A stretch of DNA of 64,000 nucleotides, from assembly GCA_963739085.1 (NCBI GenBank), contig CAVTZA010000004.1, positions 248,001 to 312,000 on the forward strand, read 5' to 3'. Below the pieces are notes generated by a model. It had not been told where the DNA came from. It did not search any database and saw nothing but the letters and a program-made list of their open reading frames with translations. The translations under genes and the position numbers were made by a program. This document shows positions 37,105 to 46,887 of the stretch, piece after piece; positions within the stretch are counted from its first letter, which is position 1, and every line of letters begins with the position of its first letter. The stretch is from DATFQE01 sp963739085. GTDB taxonomy: Bacteria > Actinomycetota > Thermoleophilia > Gaiellales > Gaiellaceae.

Positions 37105-40069
37105 ATGCGCAAGAGGAGCATCCGCTTGGTCGCCGCTGCGTGCGCCCTGCTGGGCGTCTGCGCGGCAGCGGGCATTGCGGCCGTACTGACGACGGATTCC
37201 GGCGGCGGCAACGCCGCCGTCGCGCAGGCCAACGTGCCTGCGGCCAAGGAGGCATTGGAGTTCGCACGCTCGGCGGCAGGACAGGCCACGCAGGGCGTGC
37301 CGCTGCCGGTCGCGCGCGAGAAGGCAGGCAGGGAAGGCATGCGCGAGATCTGGTCCGGCGCTTCGGCCGAGGCCTACGCCGACCAGGCATATCCGCACGC
37401 CAACATCGACTTCGCGCAGGTCCAGGAGTCGCTCGAGCAGGCGAAGGGCTTCGCCTCGAAGGGCGACAGCCTCAAGGCGGACTGGGAAGAGGTCGGTCCC
37501 TTCACGCTGGACGTCGCCCGCGAGGCGACGCAGACGAACGGCATTCCCACGCAGTGGGCCGGCAGGACGACGGCGCTCGCCGTCGACCCGAACTGCGACG
37601 AGCACTCCTGCCGCCTCTACGCGGGCGCTGCGGGCGGCGGCGTCTGGCGCACGGACAACGCGCTCTCGCGGAGCCCGAACTGGAAGCCGCTCACCGACGG
37701 CCTCGACACGACGTCCGTCGGCCACATCCTCATCGACCCGCACGACCGCTCCGGCAAGACCATCTATCTCGGCACCGGTGAGCCCAGCGGCTCCGGCGAC
37801 AGCGAGGCCGGCCTCGGCCTCTACAAGTCGACCGACCGCGGCAACCACTGGTCGCTGGTATCCGGCAGCCGGGCCGTCGCGAAGGACCGCGCGATCGGCG
37901 AGGTCGCCGTCGACCCGCACAACCCGCGGCACATCCTCATCGGCACCGCGGTCGCGCGGCACTCGCTCTCGGGCGTGACCGGCGGGCGCTACACGCCTCC
38001 GAACGCGCCGACGCTCGGCGTCTACGAGTCGACGGACGGCGGCGCGAGCTTCCACCTCGTCCTCAACCGCGCGCAGGACCCGGTCAACCCGGACAGCCCG
38101 ACCGGCGACGACTTCTTCAAGGGCGGCGTGACCGACATCGAGTACGACCCGGTGAGCCCGAGCACGATCTACGCCACGCTGTTCGACTACGGCGTCTTCC
38201 GGTCGACCGACAACGGGGCACACGTGGCAGAACATCTACGTCGGGGAGCCGGACGACGGCTCGACCGGTGCGTTCTTCGGCATCCGGTACGAGGTCGCCG
38301 CCGCGAAGCTCGCGAACGGCAAGACGCGCCTGTACGTCTACGAGGGCGCCAACGAGGCCGACAACGACGGCGACGGCGTGTTCGACGAGGCGTCGTTCGT
38401 CCTCCGCACCGACGACGCGCGGGCCGCGTCGCCGACGTTCACGAAGCTCTCGAGCAGCATCGACGGGACGCCCGGCTTCAGCTCGTTCGACATCTGTGCC
38501 CAGCAGTGCTCGTACGACATGCCGATCGCGTCGCCGCCGGGCAAGCCCAACGAGGTCTGGATCGGCGGCCAAACGCAGTACGGCGAGCTGCCTCCCTACG
38601 CCGGGGCGGATCGCTCGAACGGCCGCAACACCATGCGGTCGACCAACGGCGGCGTGTCCTTCACCGACATGACCGGTGACACGCGAGATCCGAACGAGGA
38701 CGGTCACCCGGACGTCCAGATCCTGGCGTTCGTGCCCGGCTCGAGCCCGACGATCGCATTCATCGGATCGGACGGCGGCGTCATCCGGACGAACGGGAAG
38801 TACGTGAACGACTCGGCCGACTGCGACGAGCCGGCCCGGAACCTCTCGGGCATCGACCTGAAGGACTGCCGCGACTGGCTGTCCTCGATCCCGCAGCGGC
38901 TGACCACGATCAACTCAGGGCTGCGGACGCTGCAGTTCCAGGACCTGTCGCCGAACCCGAACAACCCACTGCGCGACGTCATCGGCGGGACGCAGGACAA
39001 CGGGACGCTCGGCTACACGGGCACCGGCACCTGGCTCAACTTCGTCTCGGGTGACGGCGGCCAGTCGGGCATCGACGCGAAGCAGGGCAACATCCGCTAC
39101 CACACGTACAACGCCCAGCAGGGCGACGTGAACTTCCGCGGCAACGACCCGCAGTTTTGGTCGTGGATCTTCGACCCGATCCTGTTCTCACCGGAGGGCT
39201 CGGCGTTCTACATCCCCTTGACGGCCGACCCGGTGGTGAGCAAGACCGTGTTCGCGGGCTCGGAGAGCGTCTGGCGGACGCAGGACGCCGGCGGCGACCA
39301 GTCGTTCCTCGAGAACCACTGCTCCGTCCTCGGTGGGCCGCGCAGCGACCGCCTCAACACGGGCGTCGACTCCGGCTGTGGTGACTGGGAGAAGCTCGGG
39401 CCCGGCAGCCTGATCACGGGCCCGGCCACGGACAAGGGCACCGGCTACGTCGTCGCGGTCGAGCGGGCGAGGACGAACACGGGCACGCTCTGGGCGGGGA
39501 CGCGCCGCGGGCGCATCTTCGTCTCGACGAACGCGGACGCCAACGACCCGGCGGCGCAGGTGGAGGAGCCCGATTGCTGCGGCACCGGCATGAACGAGCG
39601 GCAGACCGACGTCGTGTTCAAGCGGGTCGACACTCCGGTGCAGCCGCGGCGCTTCGTGAGCGGAATCGCGATCGACTCCCGCGATTCGACCGGCAACACG
39701 GCGTTCGTCTCGTTCTCCGGCTACAACGCCTACACGCCGACCACGCCGGGACACGTCTTCAAGGCGGTCTTCAACCCGGCGACCGGCACGGCGACCTGGA
39801 CGAACCTCGACTTCAACATCGGCGACCTGCCGATCCTCGACGTCGAGGTCGATCCGGCCACCGGAGACCTCTACGCGGCGTACGACTACGGCGTCCTCCG
39901 GCTCCGCGCCGGGACGACGACGTGGGTCCGGGCTGCGGACGGGCTGCCGAAGGTTCCCGTATACGAGCTCGCGCTCACCGGCGGCAAGAAGGCCGGCGAT
40001 CGGACTCTGTACGCGGCCACACACGGTCGCGGCGGGTTCAGGATCGAGCTGCCGAAGGCTCACGACTAG
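37105..40069 (+). CDS. Large secreted BNR/sortilin-like beta-propeller protein 1 (one frame break)
   Basis: 987 residues once one extra base at about 38217-38223 is removed; the join restores the BNR motif STDNGATWQN. Signal peptide or anchor at 6-28. Many Asp-box/BNR-type blades follow: GGGVWRTDNALSRSPNWKPL, GLYKSTDRGNHWSLV, GVYESTDGGASFHLV and MRSTNGGVSFTDM. They are accompanied by GGTQDNGT and YAATHGRGGFRIELP at the C-terminus. Such Vps10/sortilin-like and glycosyl-hydrolase-74-like propellers bind proteins or glycans outside the cell; catalytic residues were not identified. Paralogous to the gene at 46888. Confidence 0.85.
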
Positions 40070-40091
40070 GACGAACGGCTGAGAGAAGTAC

Positions 40092-40121
40092 GCAAAGGGC
40101 CGCCTAAGGGCGGCCCTTTGC
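40092..40121. terminator. Perfect 13-bp hairpin terminator
   Basis: GCAAAGGGCCGCC (40092-40104) pairs perfectly with GGCGGCCCTTTGC (40109-40121), loop TAAG. It lies between convergent beta-propeller gene 1 and small paralogue B, so probably serves both. Confidence 0.85.
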
Positions 40122-40131
40122 ATCTAGCCGG

Positions 40132-40545
40132 CTAGCTCTTTGTCCCGGGAGCGGCGCAGACGACCTCGGAGAAGTTGAAGCTCGCGCGGCTGCCCTTGCT
40201 GCCCGTGGCAACCACCGTCATGCCGTTGCACCGGTCGGCGAGGCCCATGCGGACGACGAAGCCGCCCGAGGCGCTCGCCTTGACCGTGCGACGCGTCTTC
40301 ACCGGGCTCTCCGTCGATCTGAGCGTCACGGTCTCGCCGCTCTTGAAGCCGCTGCCCTTGACGGTGAGCGGGGCGAGGCCGATCGGCATCAGGCGCGCCT
40401 TGCCCGCCACGCCGCCGTTCATCGTGGCCCCCGGCTTGCTCTTGGCGCTGCCGCCGCCGGGCACGAGCGTGTCGGCACCCATCGTCGCCGAGACCAGCAG
40501 GGTGGCGGCTAGTGCGATTGCGATCAGTGCGACCAGGATCTTCAT
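40132..40545 (-). CDS. Small secreted beta-domain protein, paralogue B
   Basis: 137 residues. Signal peptide (ILVALIAIALAATLLVSATMG), a flexible Gly/Ser/Lys stretch, then the same domain as paralogues A and C: LTVKGSGFKSGETVTLRS, GGFVVRMGLADRCNGMTVVA, GSKGSRASFNFSEVVC. Two cysteines are conserved and probably form a disulfide. The ATG has a GGAAGAG site. Convergent with beta-propeller gene 1. Function unknown. Confidence 0.78.
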   Translation of the reverse strand: MKILVALIAIALAATLLVSATMGADTLVPGGGSAKSKPGATMNGGVAGKARLMPIGLAPLTVKGSGFKSGETVTLRSTESPVKTRRTVKASASGGFVVRMGLADRCNGMTVVATGSKGSRASFNFSEVVCAAPGTKS

Positions 40546-40673
40546 AGGCTCTTCCTACCCCGTTTGTACGTCGCCGGAACGCGCTCCGTCACATTGTGGC
40601 ACTCGCGCTGCAGGGCGATCGCCGAAGTGTCAGAATCCGCGACGATCTCGGGGAGAGGAACCTGAGCTCATTC

Positions 40674-40699
40674 GAAGGGGCCGCCGTGGCGGCCCCTTC
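40674..40699. terminator. Hairpin terminator downstream of the 40.7-kb lipoprotein gene
   Basis: GAAGGGGCCGCC (40674-40685) pairs with GGCGGCCCCTTC (40688-40699) and is followed on the plus strand by TCTCGTTTC. It lies 3' of the minus-strand lipoprotein gene. Confidence 0.7.
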
Positions 40700-40723
40700 T
40701 CGTTTCGGCAGCCGGGGCGGCTT

Positions 40724-41176
40724 TCAGTCGGCCGGCCGGCTCGTCACCCGGGCGTAGACCTTGTCTTCGGCGCATTCGTCGGCGAGCTTCACCTGCCCGC
40801 TCTGCCCGCCGCCTTCGAACGAGATTTCGGCGTCGTGATCCTCCTGCTCGTCGAAGGTGATGTCGTAGTCGCTGTCTTCGAACAGCTGGTGCCAGTCGTC
40901 GTAGAGGTCACCGAGCTCTTCCTCGGCCCAGCCCTCGACGACCCGTGACGGCCCGGCCTCCTCCGACTTCACCCACGTGACCGACTCGGGTGTCGGGAAG
41001 TCGGCCGGCAGCCCGGTGTCCCCGGACATTGCCGTCATTTCGCAGATCGGCGCGAACGCGGTGCCGCGCTCCGCCTCTCGCTCGGCCTCGCTCTCGCTCT
41101 CGTTGTCGCCGCCGCACGCAGCGAGCGCGAGACCGAGCATGAGTATCAGCAGCAGGCCGAAGCCCTTCCTCCTCAT
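40724..41176 (-). CDS. Lipoprotein of unknown function
   Basis: 150 residues from the ATG at 41176 (GGGAGGGAGC ribosome site). Lipoprotein signal with lipobox LALAAC, lipidated Cys21, then an acidic Ser/Glu-rich linker (SESEAEREAERG). The mature domain contains LPADFPTPESVTWVKSEE and two further cysteines (ICEMT, DECAED). It resembles no family I can name. Divergent from livH, about 65 bp apart, so it may act with the transporter at the outer face of the membrane. Confidence 0.75.
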   Translation of the reverse strand: MRRKGFGLLLILMLGLALAACGGDNESESEAEREAERGTAFAPICEMTAMSGDTGLPADFPTPESVTWVKSEEAGPSRVVEGWAEEELGDLYDDWHQLFEDSDYDITFDEQEDHDAEISFEGGGQSGQVKLADECAEDKVYARVTSRPAD

Positions 41177-41240
41177 GTACCGCTCCCTCCCCTCGGGATA
41201 GAGAAAGCTGGATCCTAGTGACCGACGTAGGCTCCCGCCC

Positions 41241-42174
41241 GTGCAGGTCACGCTTCAGGTCGTCGTCACCGGGCTCGCCGCGGGCGGCGTGTACGGGCTG
41301 GTGGCGATCGGGTTCTCGCTCGTCTTCCGGCTGACCGGAACCATCTACCTCGCGTTCGGCGACCTGATCGGGCTCGGCGTGTTCACGACCCTGCTCGTGG
41401 CCGCCGGGACCGGCCCGGTCACGCAGACGAACGTGCCCGTCGGGAGGTTCGTCCTCGGCGCGGTGCTGGGAGTGCTGGTCTGCGTCGTCGTGGCCGCAGG
41501 CGGCTACCTGCTCGTGGTCGAGCCCTTCCTCGCGCGAGGCTCGACGCTGGGCTGGGCCGGCGGCACGCTCGCCCTCGCATTCGGCATCCACGCACTCCTC
41601 GACTCCGTCTTCCCGCGACCGGCCTACGTCTTTCCCGACCCGATCCCGTTCCGCCGGGTCGGCGAGAGCGGCTTCGTCACCGTCGCAGGGGCGTCCGTAC
41701 AGGTCCGGGCGCTCTATGTCGCCGCCGTCGCGCTCGTTCTCGCGCTGATCGTCGCCTGGGTCGTCGACCGGACCCGGGTCGGTCGTGGGCTCCAGGCGAT
41801 CGCAGCGGACGCCGAGGGGGCTCGCATTGTGGGCGTTCCGGCCACCTGGCTCGTGCCGCTCGCCTTCGGGCTGGCAGGCGGCGTCGCGGCTCTGGCCGCG
41901 ATCACCGCTGCGCCGAGCGCTCCTGTCTCCGTCGAGACGGGAACGCTCCTCGGCGTCAAGGGTCTGGCGGCCGCCCTCGTCGTGCGCTTCGGCTCGCCGC
42001 TCCTCGCCTTCGCCGCCGGGTCGGCGCTGGGTCTCCTCGAGGCCGCGATCGCCAACGTCCACGTCGCCGGGGCCGAGCTCGGGCCGGCCTACAGCACGGT
42101 GATCCCGCTCGCGCTGGTGCTGCTCGCTCCTGGCTCTGTGGCCGCCGCGCGAGGCGCTGGAGGCGATCGAGTGA
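41241..42174 (+). CDS. livH: Branched-chain amino acid-type ABC permease LivH (frame broken near 3' end)
   Basis: 310 residues if one C of the CTCCTGG at about 42127-42131 is removed. The tail then reads LALVLLALALWPPREALEAIE and stops at a TGA that overlaps the downstream GTG (GTGA), just as at other junctions here. As given, the frame runs on into livM. About eight membrane helices. Family blocks: GLAAGGVYGLVAIGFSLVFR at 11-30, TRVGRGLQAIAADAEGARIV near 185 (the EAA-type cytoplasmic loop), and GVKGLAAALVVRFGSP. Membrane pore half for amino acids or related acids. Confidence 0.85.
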
Positions 42175-44002
42175 GCGCGGTCGGAGGCGCGTTCGGCCGG
42201 ACCGCTCGTGCGTTCCGCGACGCCGGCCGCGAGGTCCGCGTCGAGTGGTCCCCGGTCGCATGGCTCGGCGTCGCCGCCCTCGTACTGGCCGCGCTCGTGC
42301 CGCTCGCCTTGCCGTCGTCCGTCGAGGTCGACGGCCTCGCGGACACCGGCTACCTGGCCCTCGCCGCCGTCGGCCTCGGCTTCGCAGTCGGCATCGGGGG
42401 GATCCCGTCGCTCGCGCAGGGGGCGTTCGTCGGCGTCGGGGCGGTCACTGCGGCCCATGCGGTGGACGCCGGTTGGCCGGCGCTCGGCTCGGCGCTTCTC
42501 GGTGCGTGCCTTGCCGGGAGCGGCCGGCGTCGCCGTTGGGCTCGGGCTCGCGCGCCTGCGTCCCGTGTACGTCGTCGCGGCCACGTGGCTCGCGACCTGG
42601 CTCTTCTCCCTCGCGCTCGAGGCTTTTCCCTCGCTTTCGGGAGGCGCGCGGGGTCTCGTCGTCCCGCCCGAGTCGATCCTCGGCCTCACGCCGACGCCGA
42701 CCGTCCACTACGAGCTCGCCCTGGCGCTGGTCGCCGCTCGCCGTTCTGGGCCATCACGCGCTTTCGCGGAGCTCCTTCGGCCTGTGCCTGCGAGCCGCTG
42801 CACAGCGGCCGGCGGGCGCCGCTGCGCTCGGCGTTCCGATCGCCCGTGCGCGCCTGATCGCCTTCGCCGGCGCGGCCGCGGTCGGCGGGCTCGCCGGAGG
42901 CCTATCCGTCCAGCTCGCCGCGGTGGCCGACCCGGGCGCCTACGACTCCTGGCTGTCGTTCAAGCTCCTCGTCGCCGTGCTCGTCGGCGGGGCGGCGACG
43001 GCCCTCGGCCCGGTGGCCGGCGTGCTCGCTCTCGGCGGCCTCTCGCTCGCCGCCGACCTCCTCGCGGACATCACCGGCGCCGACGAGGCGCGCTTCGGGA
43101 CGCTCCTCGCCGCACTGCTCCTGCTCGTCGTGCTCACGATCGGCAGCGACGGGATCGTGCCGGCGCTGACCCGCCTCCACCGCTGGCCGCGGAGGATTGC
43201 GGTCGACCCGCTGCCCCCCACCGGAGACCCGGGAGGCGCCCGCGTCGAAGCGCGTGGGCTCGCGAAGCGTTTCGGCGGGGTGGTCGCGCTGCGCTCGTTC
43301 GACCTGTCGCTCCGCGGCGGGCGCATCTCCGCGCTGATCGGCCCGAACGGCTCCGGGAAGACGACGGCGCTGCGGCTGGTGGCCGGGACGCTCGCACCCG
43401 ACGCCGGCGGCGTGTCGCTGAACGGGGACGAGGTGACCGAGGCCTCGACCGCCGACCGTGCGCGACGCGGCCTTGTGCGCACCCTGCAGAGCGGCGCAGT
43501 CTTCCCGGAGCTGACAGCCCTCGAGAACGCCGTCGTCGGCGCGTCGCTGCGTCGGCGCCACGGAGGCGCGTTCCGGTCGCTGATCGCGAGCCCGAAGGCC
43601 CGCGACGAGGCCCGGCTGACGCGCGCGCGGGCGCTGGCCGCGCTCGACGCGGTCGGGCTGGGGGCCCAGGCCGACCGTCCGGCCGGGACGCTCAGCGGCG
43701 CCGAGCAACGCCTGCTGATGATCGCCTCGGCGCTGGCGACCGAGCCGAGCGTGCTCCTCGTCGACGAGCCGTCCGCCGGTGCCGGGCCGGCCGAGCTCGC
43801 GCGCCTCGCCGGCCTGCTCCGGCGGCTGCGCGAGCGGGGCCTCGCCGTCCTCGTCGTGGAGCACAACCTCCGGCTGGTGCGCGCGATCGCGGACGAGGTC
43901 GTTGTGCTCGACGCGGGCCTCGTCCTTGCGACCGGCACGCCCGACGAGGTCGCTCGCGACGAGGCGGTGCGAGCCGCCTATCTCGGACGACGACAGCTAT
44001 AA
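42171..44002 (+). CDS. Fused LivM permease-LivG ATPase (two frame breaks in the permease part)
   Basis: 609 residues if single extra bases at 42516-42518 (GGG) and about 42733-42742 are removed. LivM part: about ten helices, YLALAAVGLGFAVGIGGIPS, VAVGLGLARLRPVYVVAATW, SRSSFGLCLRAAAQRPAGAA. It continues without a stop into LivG from about 43230: Walker A GPNGSGKTT, signature LSGAEQRLLMIASAL, Walker B VLLVDEP and H-loop VEHNLRLV. Such permease-ATPase fusions are known in Liv-type systems. The GTG overlaps the corrected livH stop. No separate LivF ATPase is found nearby. Confidence 0.85.
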
Positions 44003-44012
44003 AGGTCGCTCG

Positions 44013-45236
44013 ATTCTGCGCCCGGCCCTCGCAATCACCCTGCTATTGCTGACCACCGCGGCGTGTGGCGGCGGCAGCGATTCCGAGCAGCCGACGGAAC
44101 TGACAGTCGTCGTCAACGCGCCCTTCTCCCGGAGCACGTACATCGGCGATGCGATCGCGCGCGGCGCCGAGCTCGCTGCGAACGGCGCCGGCGTGATCGA
44201 GACGAAGGACGGCAACTACACGGTGCGGGTCCGCAGGCTCGACAACCGGCTGTCACCGAGCCGCGCGGTCGCGAACGTCCGGCGGGCGGTGGCCGACGAC
44301 GCGATCGCCGTCGTCGACGAGGGCACCGGCGTCGACGCCTCCTGGAAGATCGCCGAGGAGAACAAGCTGCCGATCGGGATCACCTACCAGGGCGGCCGCG
44401 GCCTCGTCGACCCGGACGCGCGCCCCAACGTCTTCCGCGTCGCCCCGACGGATCGCGGGATCTCGTTCCGGCTGGCCGAGTACCTGATCCCGAAGGGCCT
44501 GAAGGTCGCGCTGATGACCGACGACTCCTCCTACGGGCAGGAGGGCAAAGCGGCGCTCGCCAGGTCGTTCGGCTCCAATCCCGAGGCGGTCGCGGCCAGG
44601 CTGGAGCTTCCCGCCGCGGCCCCCGATCTCGCTCCCCAGGTGCTCAGGGCGCGCCGCAGCGGGGCGACGGCGCTGCTCGTCTGGGCTCAACCGGCCACGA
44701 TCGCGAAGGTGCTCACCGCGGCGCGCAGCCGCGGCTGGAAGGTTCCGGTCTACACGCCGCCGAGCGGGGCCGACCCGCTCGTCCGCCAGCAGCTCGCGGA
44801 TCATCCCGACTGGGTCGACGGGCTCACGTTCGCGGACGGGCGGATGACGGCGGAGCTCGGGCCAGAGGCGTGGAACGCGTTCGAGACCCAGTACACATCG
44901 AGCTTCGGCGTCGACCCCGTCGGGGTGAAGACGTCCGACGGCGACGAGGTCGTCCAGCCGCCGGAGTACGCCATGTACTCGTACGACTTCGTGCGCGTCC
45001 TGGTCGCGGCGATTCGCCAGGCCGGTGGCCCGTCCGACCGCGGCGCGGTGCTCGATGCCCTGAACGAGGTGACCATCCGCGGCGCGAACGGCGACGAGCG
45101 GGGCTTCAACCTGCACAGCCACGAGGGCGTGGTCGACGACGACGTCTACTTCGCGCGCTTCGACGACATGACGTTCGCCCCGGTGAAGGACGATCCGCTC
45201 TCGTCCACGCTCCCGGTGATCGACCAGGTGAAGTGA
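44013..45236 (+). CDS. Liv-type solute-binding lipoprotein (non-standard start)
   Basis: About 407 residues. Lipobox near the N-terminus (LLLLTTAACGGGSD), then a type I periplasmic-binding fold: TELTVVVNAPFSRSTYIGDA, ARGAELAANGAGVI, LKVALMTDDSSYGQEGKAAL and YSYDFVRVLVAAIRQAGG. It delivers ligand to the LivH/LivM-G transporter immediately upstream. No ATG or GTG precedes the signal sequence in frame. An ATT at 44013 or the next CTG lies 7-10 nt after an AAAGG ribosome site; a start lost to a base error is also possible. Confidence 0.87.
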   Translation: MLRPALAITLLLLTTAACGGGSDSEQPTELTVVVNAPFSRSTYIGDAIARGAELAANGAGVIETKDGNYTVRVRRLDNRLSPSRAVANVRRAVADDAIAVVDEGTGVDASWKIAEENKLPIGITYQGGRGLVDPDARPNVFRVAPTDRGISFRLAEYLIPKGLKVALMTDDSSYGQEGKAALARSFGSNPEAVAARLELPAAAPDLAPQVLRARRSGATALLVWAQPATIAKVLTAARSRGWKVPVYTPPSGADPLVRQQLADHPDWVDGLTFADGRMTAELGPEAWNAFETQYTSSFGVDPVGVKTSDGDEVVQPPEYAMYSYDFVRVLVAAIRQAGGPSDRGAVLDALNEVTIRGANGDERGFNLHSHEGVVDDDVYFARFDDMTFAPVKDDPLSSTLPVIDQVK

Positions 45237-46433
45237 AACGCGGCGCTCTGGCGTGTGCGGCAGCCGCCGCTCTTTGCGCGCCGACGTCCGCTGCTGCCCG
45301 ACCGCTCTTCCTCCCCTCCCCGACCGTCCCGCTCGACACGAAGGTGCCGCTCTGGGCGACGGCGCAGCCCGGCCCGCTGCAGGTTCCGCTCAACGGACGG
45401 CTGGCCAGCAGCGAGCGAGTGCTCGTCGACACGCTCCCGGCCGGCGAGGTGGTCGGCGTGCGGGTGGTTCAGCGGCTGACGATCACCGGCACCGGCGACT
45501 ACTTCCTGACCGTTCCAGGCCCGGTGCGGGACGTGCGCGCGGCTCCCGGCTCTCAGTCCGAGCCCGGCTTCCGTCGCACCGGCCTCATCTGGCAGGGCTT
45601 CGCGAACCGCCGTCGCGTGCTGGCCGCGGATGCCGAGCTCGATCCGACGGCCGCGGCGACCGCGCTCCCGCTGCGCCTCGCGCTCACGGCCACCGTGGAC
45701 GGCAGGCCGCTCGGGGCGAACGAGCGGAGGAGCGGCCGCCTCCGGATCGAGCTACGGCTCCGAAACACGACCGCCGTTCGGACGCAGACCTTCTCGGCTC
45801 GCCCTGTAAGCCCGGCCGCGGTTCGAGCCGTCGCTGCCGGTGTGGTCTCGGCGGTGCGCAGAGGCCGGACTCCCGAGCAGCCGACGATCGAGGTGGAAGG
45901 CCCGATCCGGCCTCGAGACCTCGTCGTCGAGGCGCCGCTGGTCGATCAGCGGTGAGGTCAGGGTGCCCGCCGGGGCGCTCGCCGATGCGGTGGTCACCGG
46001 GGGCTCCCTCGTGCGCCGGGGCGACGGCGTCGCGGTCCGGTTCCGGCTCGTCCTCGGCGGAGCGAAGACCAGCAAGGCCACGATCGCGCTCACGGGCACC
46101 GTTCGCGACGCGTCCTTTCCGCGAGCCGTCGTGACCGCGGAGCCGAGCGCCGCCGCAGCTCTGCCGGCGGCCGTCGGCGCGCGGGACGCGGCCGGTACCG
46201 CCACCCGTCTGCTCCTCTCGCTCGCGCGCGTGCGCCAGTACGACGCCTTCCTTGCCAATCCCGCCCCCGGGGGCACGGTCGAGGCGGTCTATCGCTTCAG
46301 GACCGTCGAGCAGCCGGCAGCGACCGCAGCGGCGCCCGCCGGGGACGACGACGACGTCGCCCGCACCGCGGTCGTCCTGCTCCTCGCCGTCCTAGGCGCG
46401 GGGGCTCTCGCCGTGCTCTGGGCCCATCTTTAG
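45233..46433 (+). CDS. Secreted protein with C-terminal membrane anchor (one frame break)
   Basis: 399 residues if one base at about 45947-45954 is removed. As given, the first frame stops at 45955 and the second begins SGEVRVPAGALADAVV. GTG start overlaps the solute-binding gene stop. Signal peptide (ALACAAAAALCAPTSAAA), two beta-rich domains (about 30-180 and 235-350) and a final helix (TAVVLLLAVLGAGALAVLWA). No family recognised. The operon position suggests a surface partner of the Liv-type system. The 3' end overlaps convergent paralogue C by 4 nt. Confidence 0.65.
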
Positions 46434-46768
46434 TCGGCCGGGCAGACGCCGGGCACGCGCTTGAACGCGGCGTAGCTGCCGCGGTCGCCCACCGCGATCG
46501 CGGAGGAGCCGCGGCACGCGTTGGCGGACATGCCCTGGAAGCGGACGAGGAAGCCGCCGCCGCTGCCGGCCCAGACCCAGTGCACGGCCCGCTTGCCGGC
46601 GACGACCGTGACCTTGACGTGCTCGCCCGAGCGGAAGCCCGTGCCCCGAAGCGTCATCGGCGTGTCGTCGCTCAGCCGGAGAGCGGGGCGGGTCGCCATC
46701 GCCGTCGTCGAGCTCGACAGCACTCCGGCGAGCGCTACGGCCAGGAAGAGAATCGCAAGTCGTCTCAC
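46430..46768 (-). CDS. Small secreted beta-domain protein, paralogue C
   Basis: 112 residues from the GTG at 46768 (TACTTT box 6 nt upstream). Signal peptide (LAILFLAVALAGVLSS), then the shared domain: MTLRGTGFRSGEHVKVTVV, GGFLVRFQGMSANACRGSSA, VGDRGSYAAFKRVPGVC. The two cysteines align with those of A and B. Divergent from the RHH-propeller gene (about 120 bp), mirroring paralogue A and propeller gene 1. Confidence 0.78.
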   Translation of the reverse strand: MRRLAILFLAVALAGVLSSSTTAMATRPALRLSDDTPMTLRGTGFRSGEHVKVTVVAGKRAVHWVWAGSGGGFLVRFQGMSANACRGSSAIAVGDRGSYAAFKRVPGVCPAD

Positions 46769-46774
46769 GGGCGG

Positions 46775-46780
46775 AAAGTA
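46775..46780 (-). promoter_or_regulatory. -10 box TACTTT for paralogue C
   Basis: TACTTT on the minus strand ends 6 nt before the GTG at 46768, supporting that start over longer ones. Confidence 0.5.
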
Positions 46781-46815
46781 TGACGGAGCGGCTTTTCCCC
46801 TGCGTAGCACGACGT

Positions 46816-46845
46816 TGATATCACCTGATTTGCAGGCTGATATTA
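46816..46845. repeat. Two AT-rich TGATAT octamers between paralogue C and the RHH-propeller gene
   Basis: TGATATCA (46816-46823, palindromic) and TGATATTA (46838-46845) are direct repeats 22 bp apart, about two helical turns. They sit in a conspicuously AT-rich patch of a GC-rich region. Candidate operator for a ribbon-helix-helix dimer pair; this is inference. Confidence 0.45.
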
Positions 46846-46887
46846 GTCGCTTGATCTTCACTCCTCGATCGTGTTATCTACCGTGGG

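Noticed and set aside
38215..38225. Programmed ribosomal frameshift in propeller gene 1
   Set aside because: No slippery heptamer or downstream pseudoknot is evident, and the same kind of +1 break occurs in many unrelated genes, favouring sequence error.
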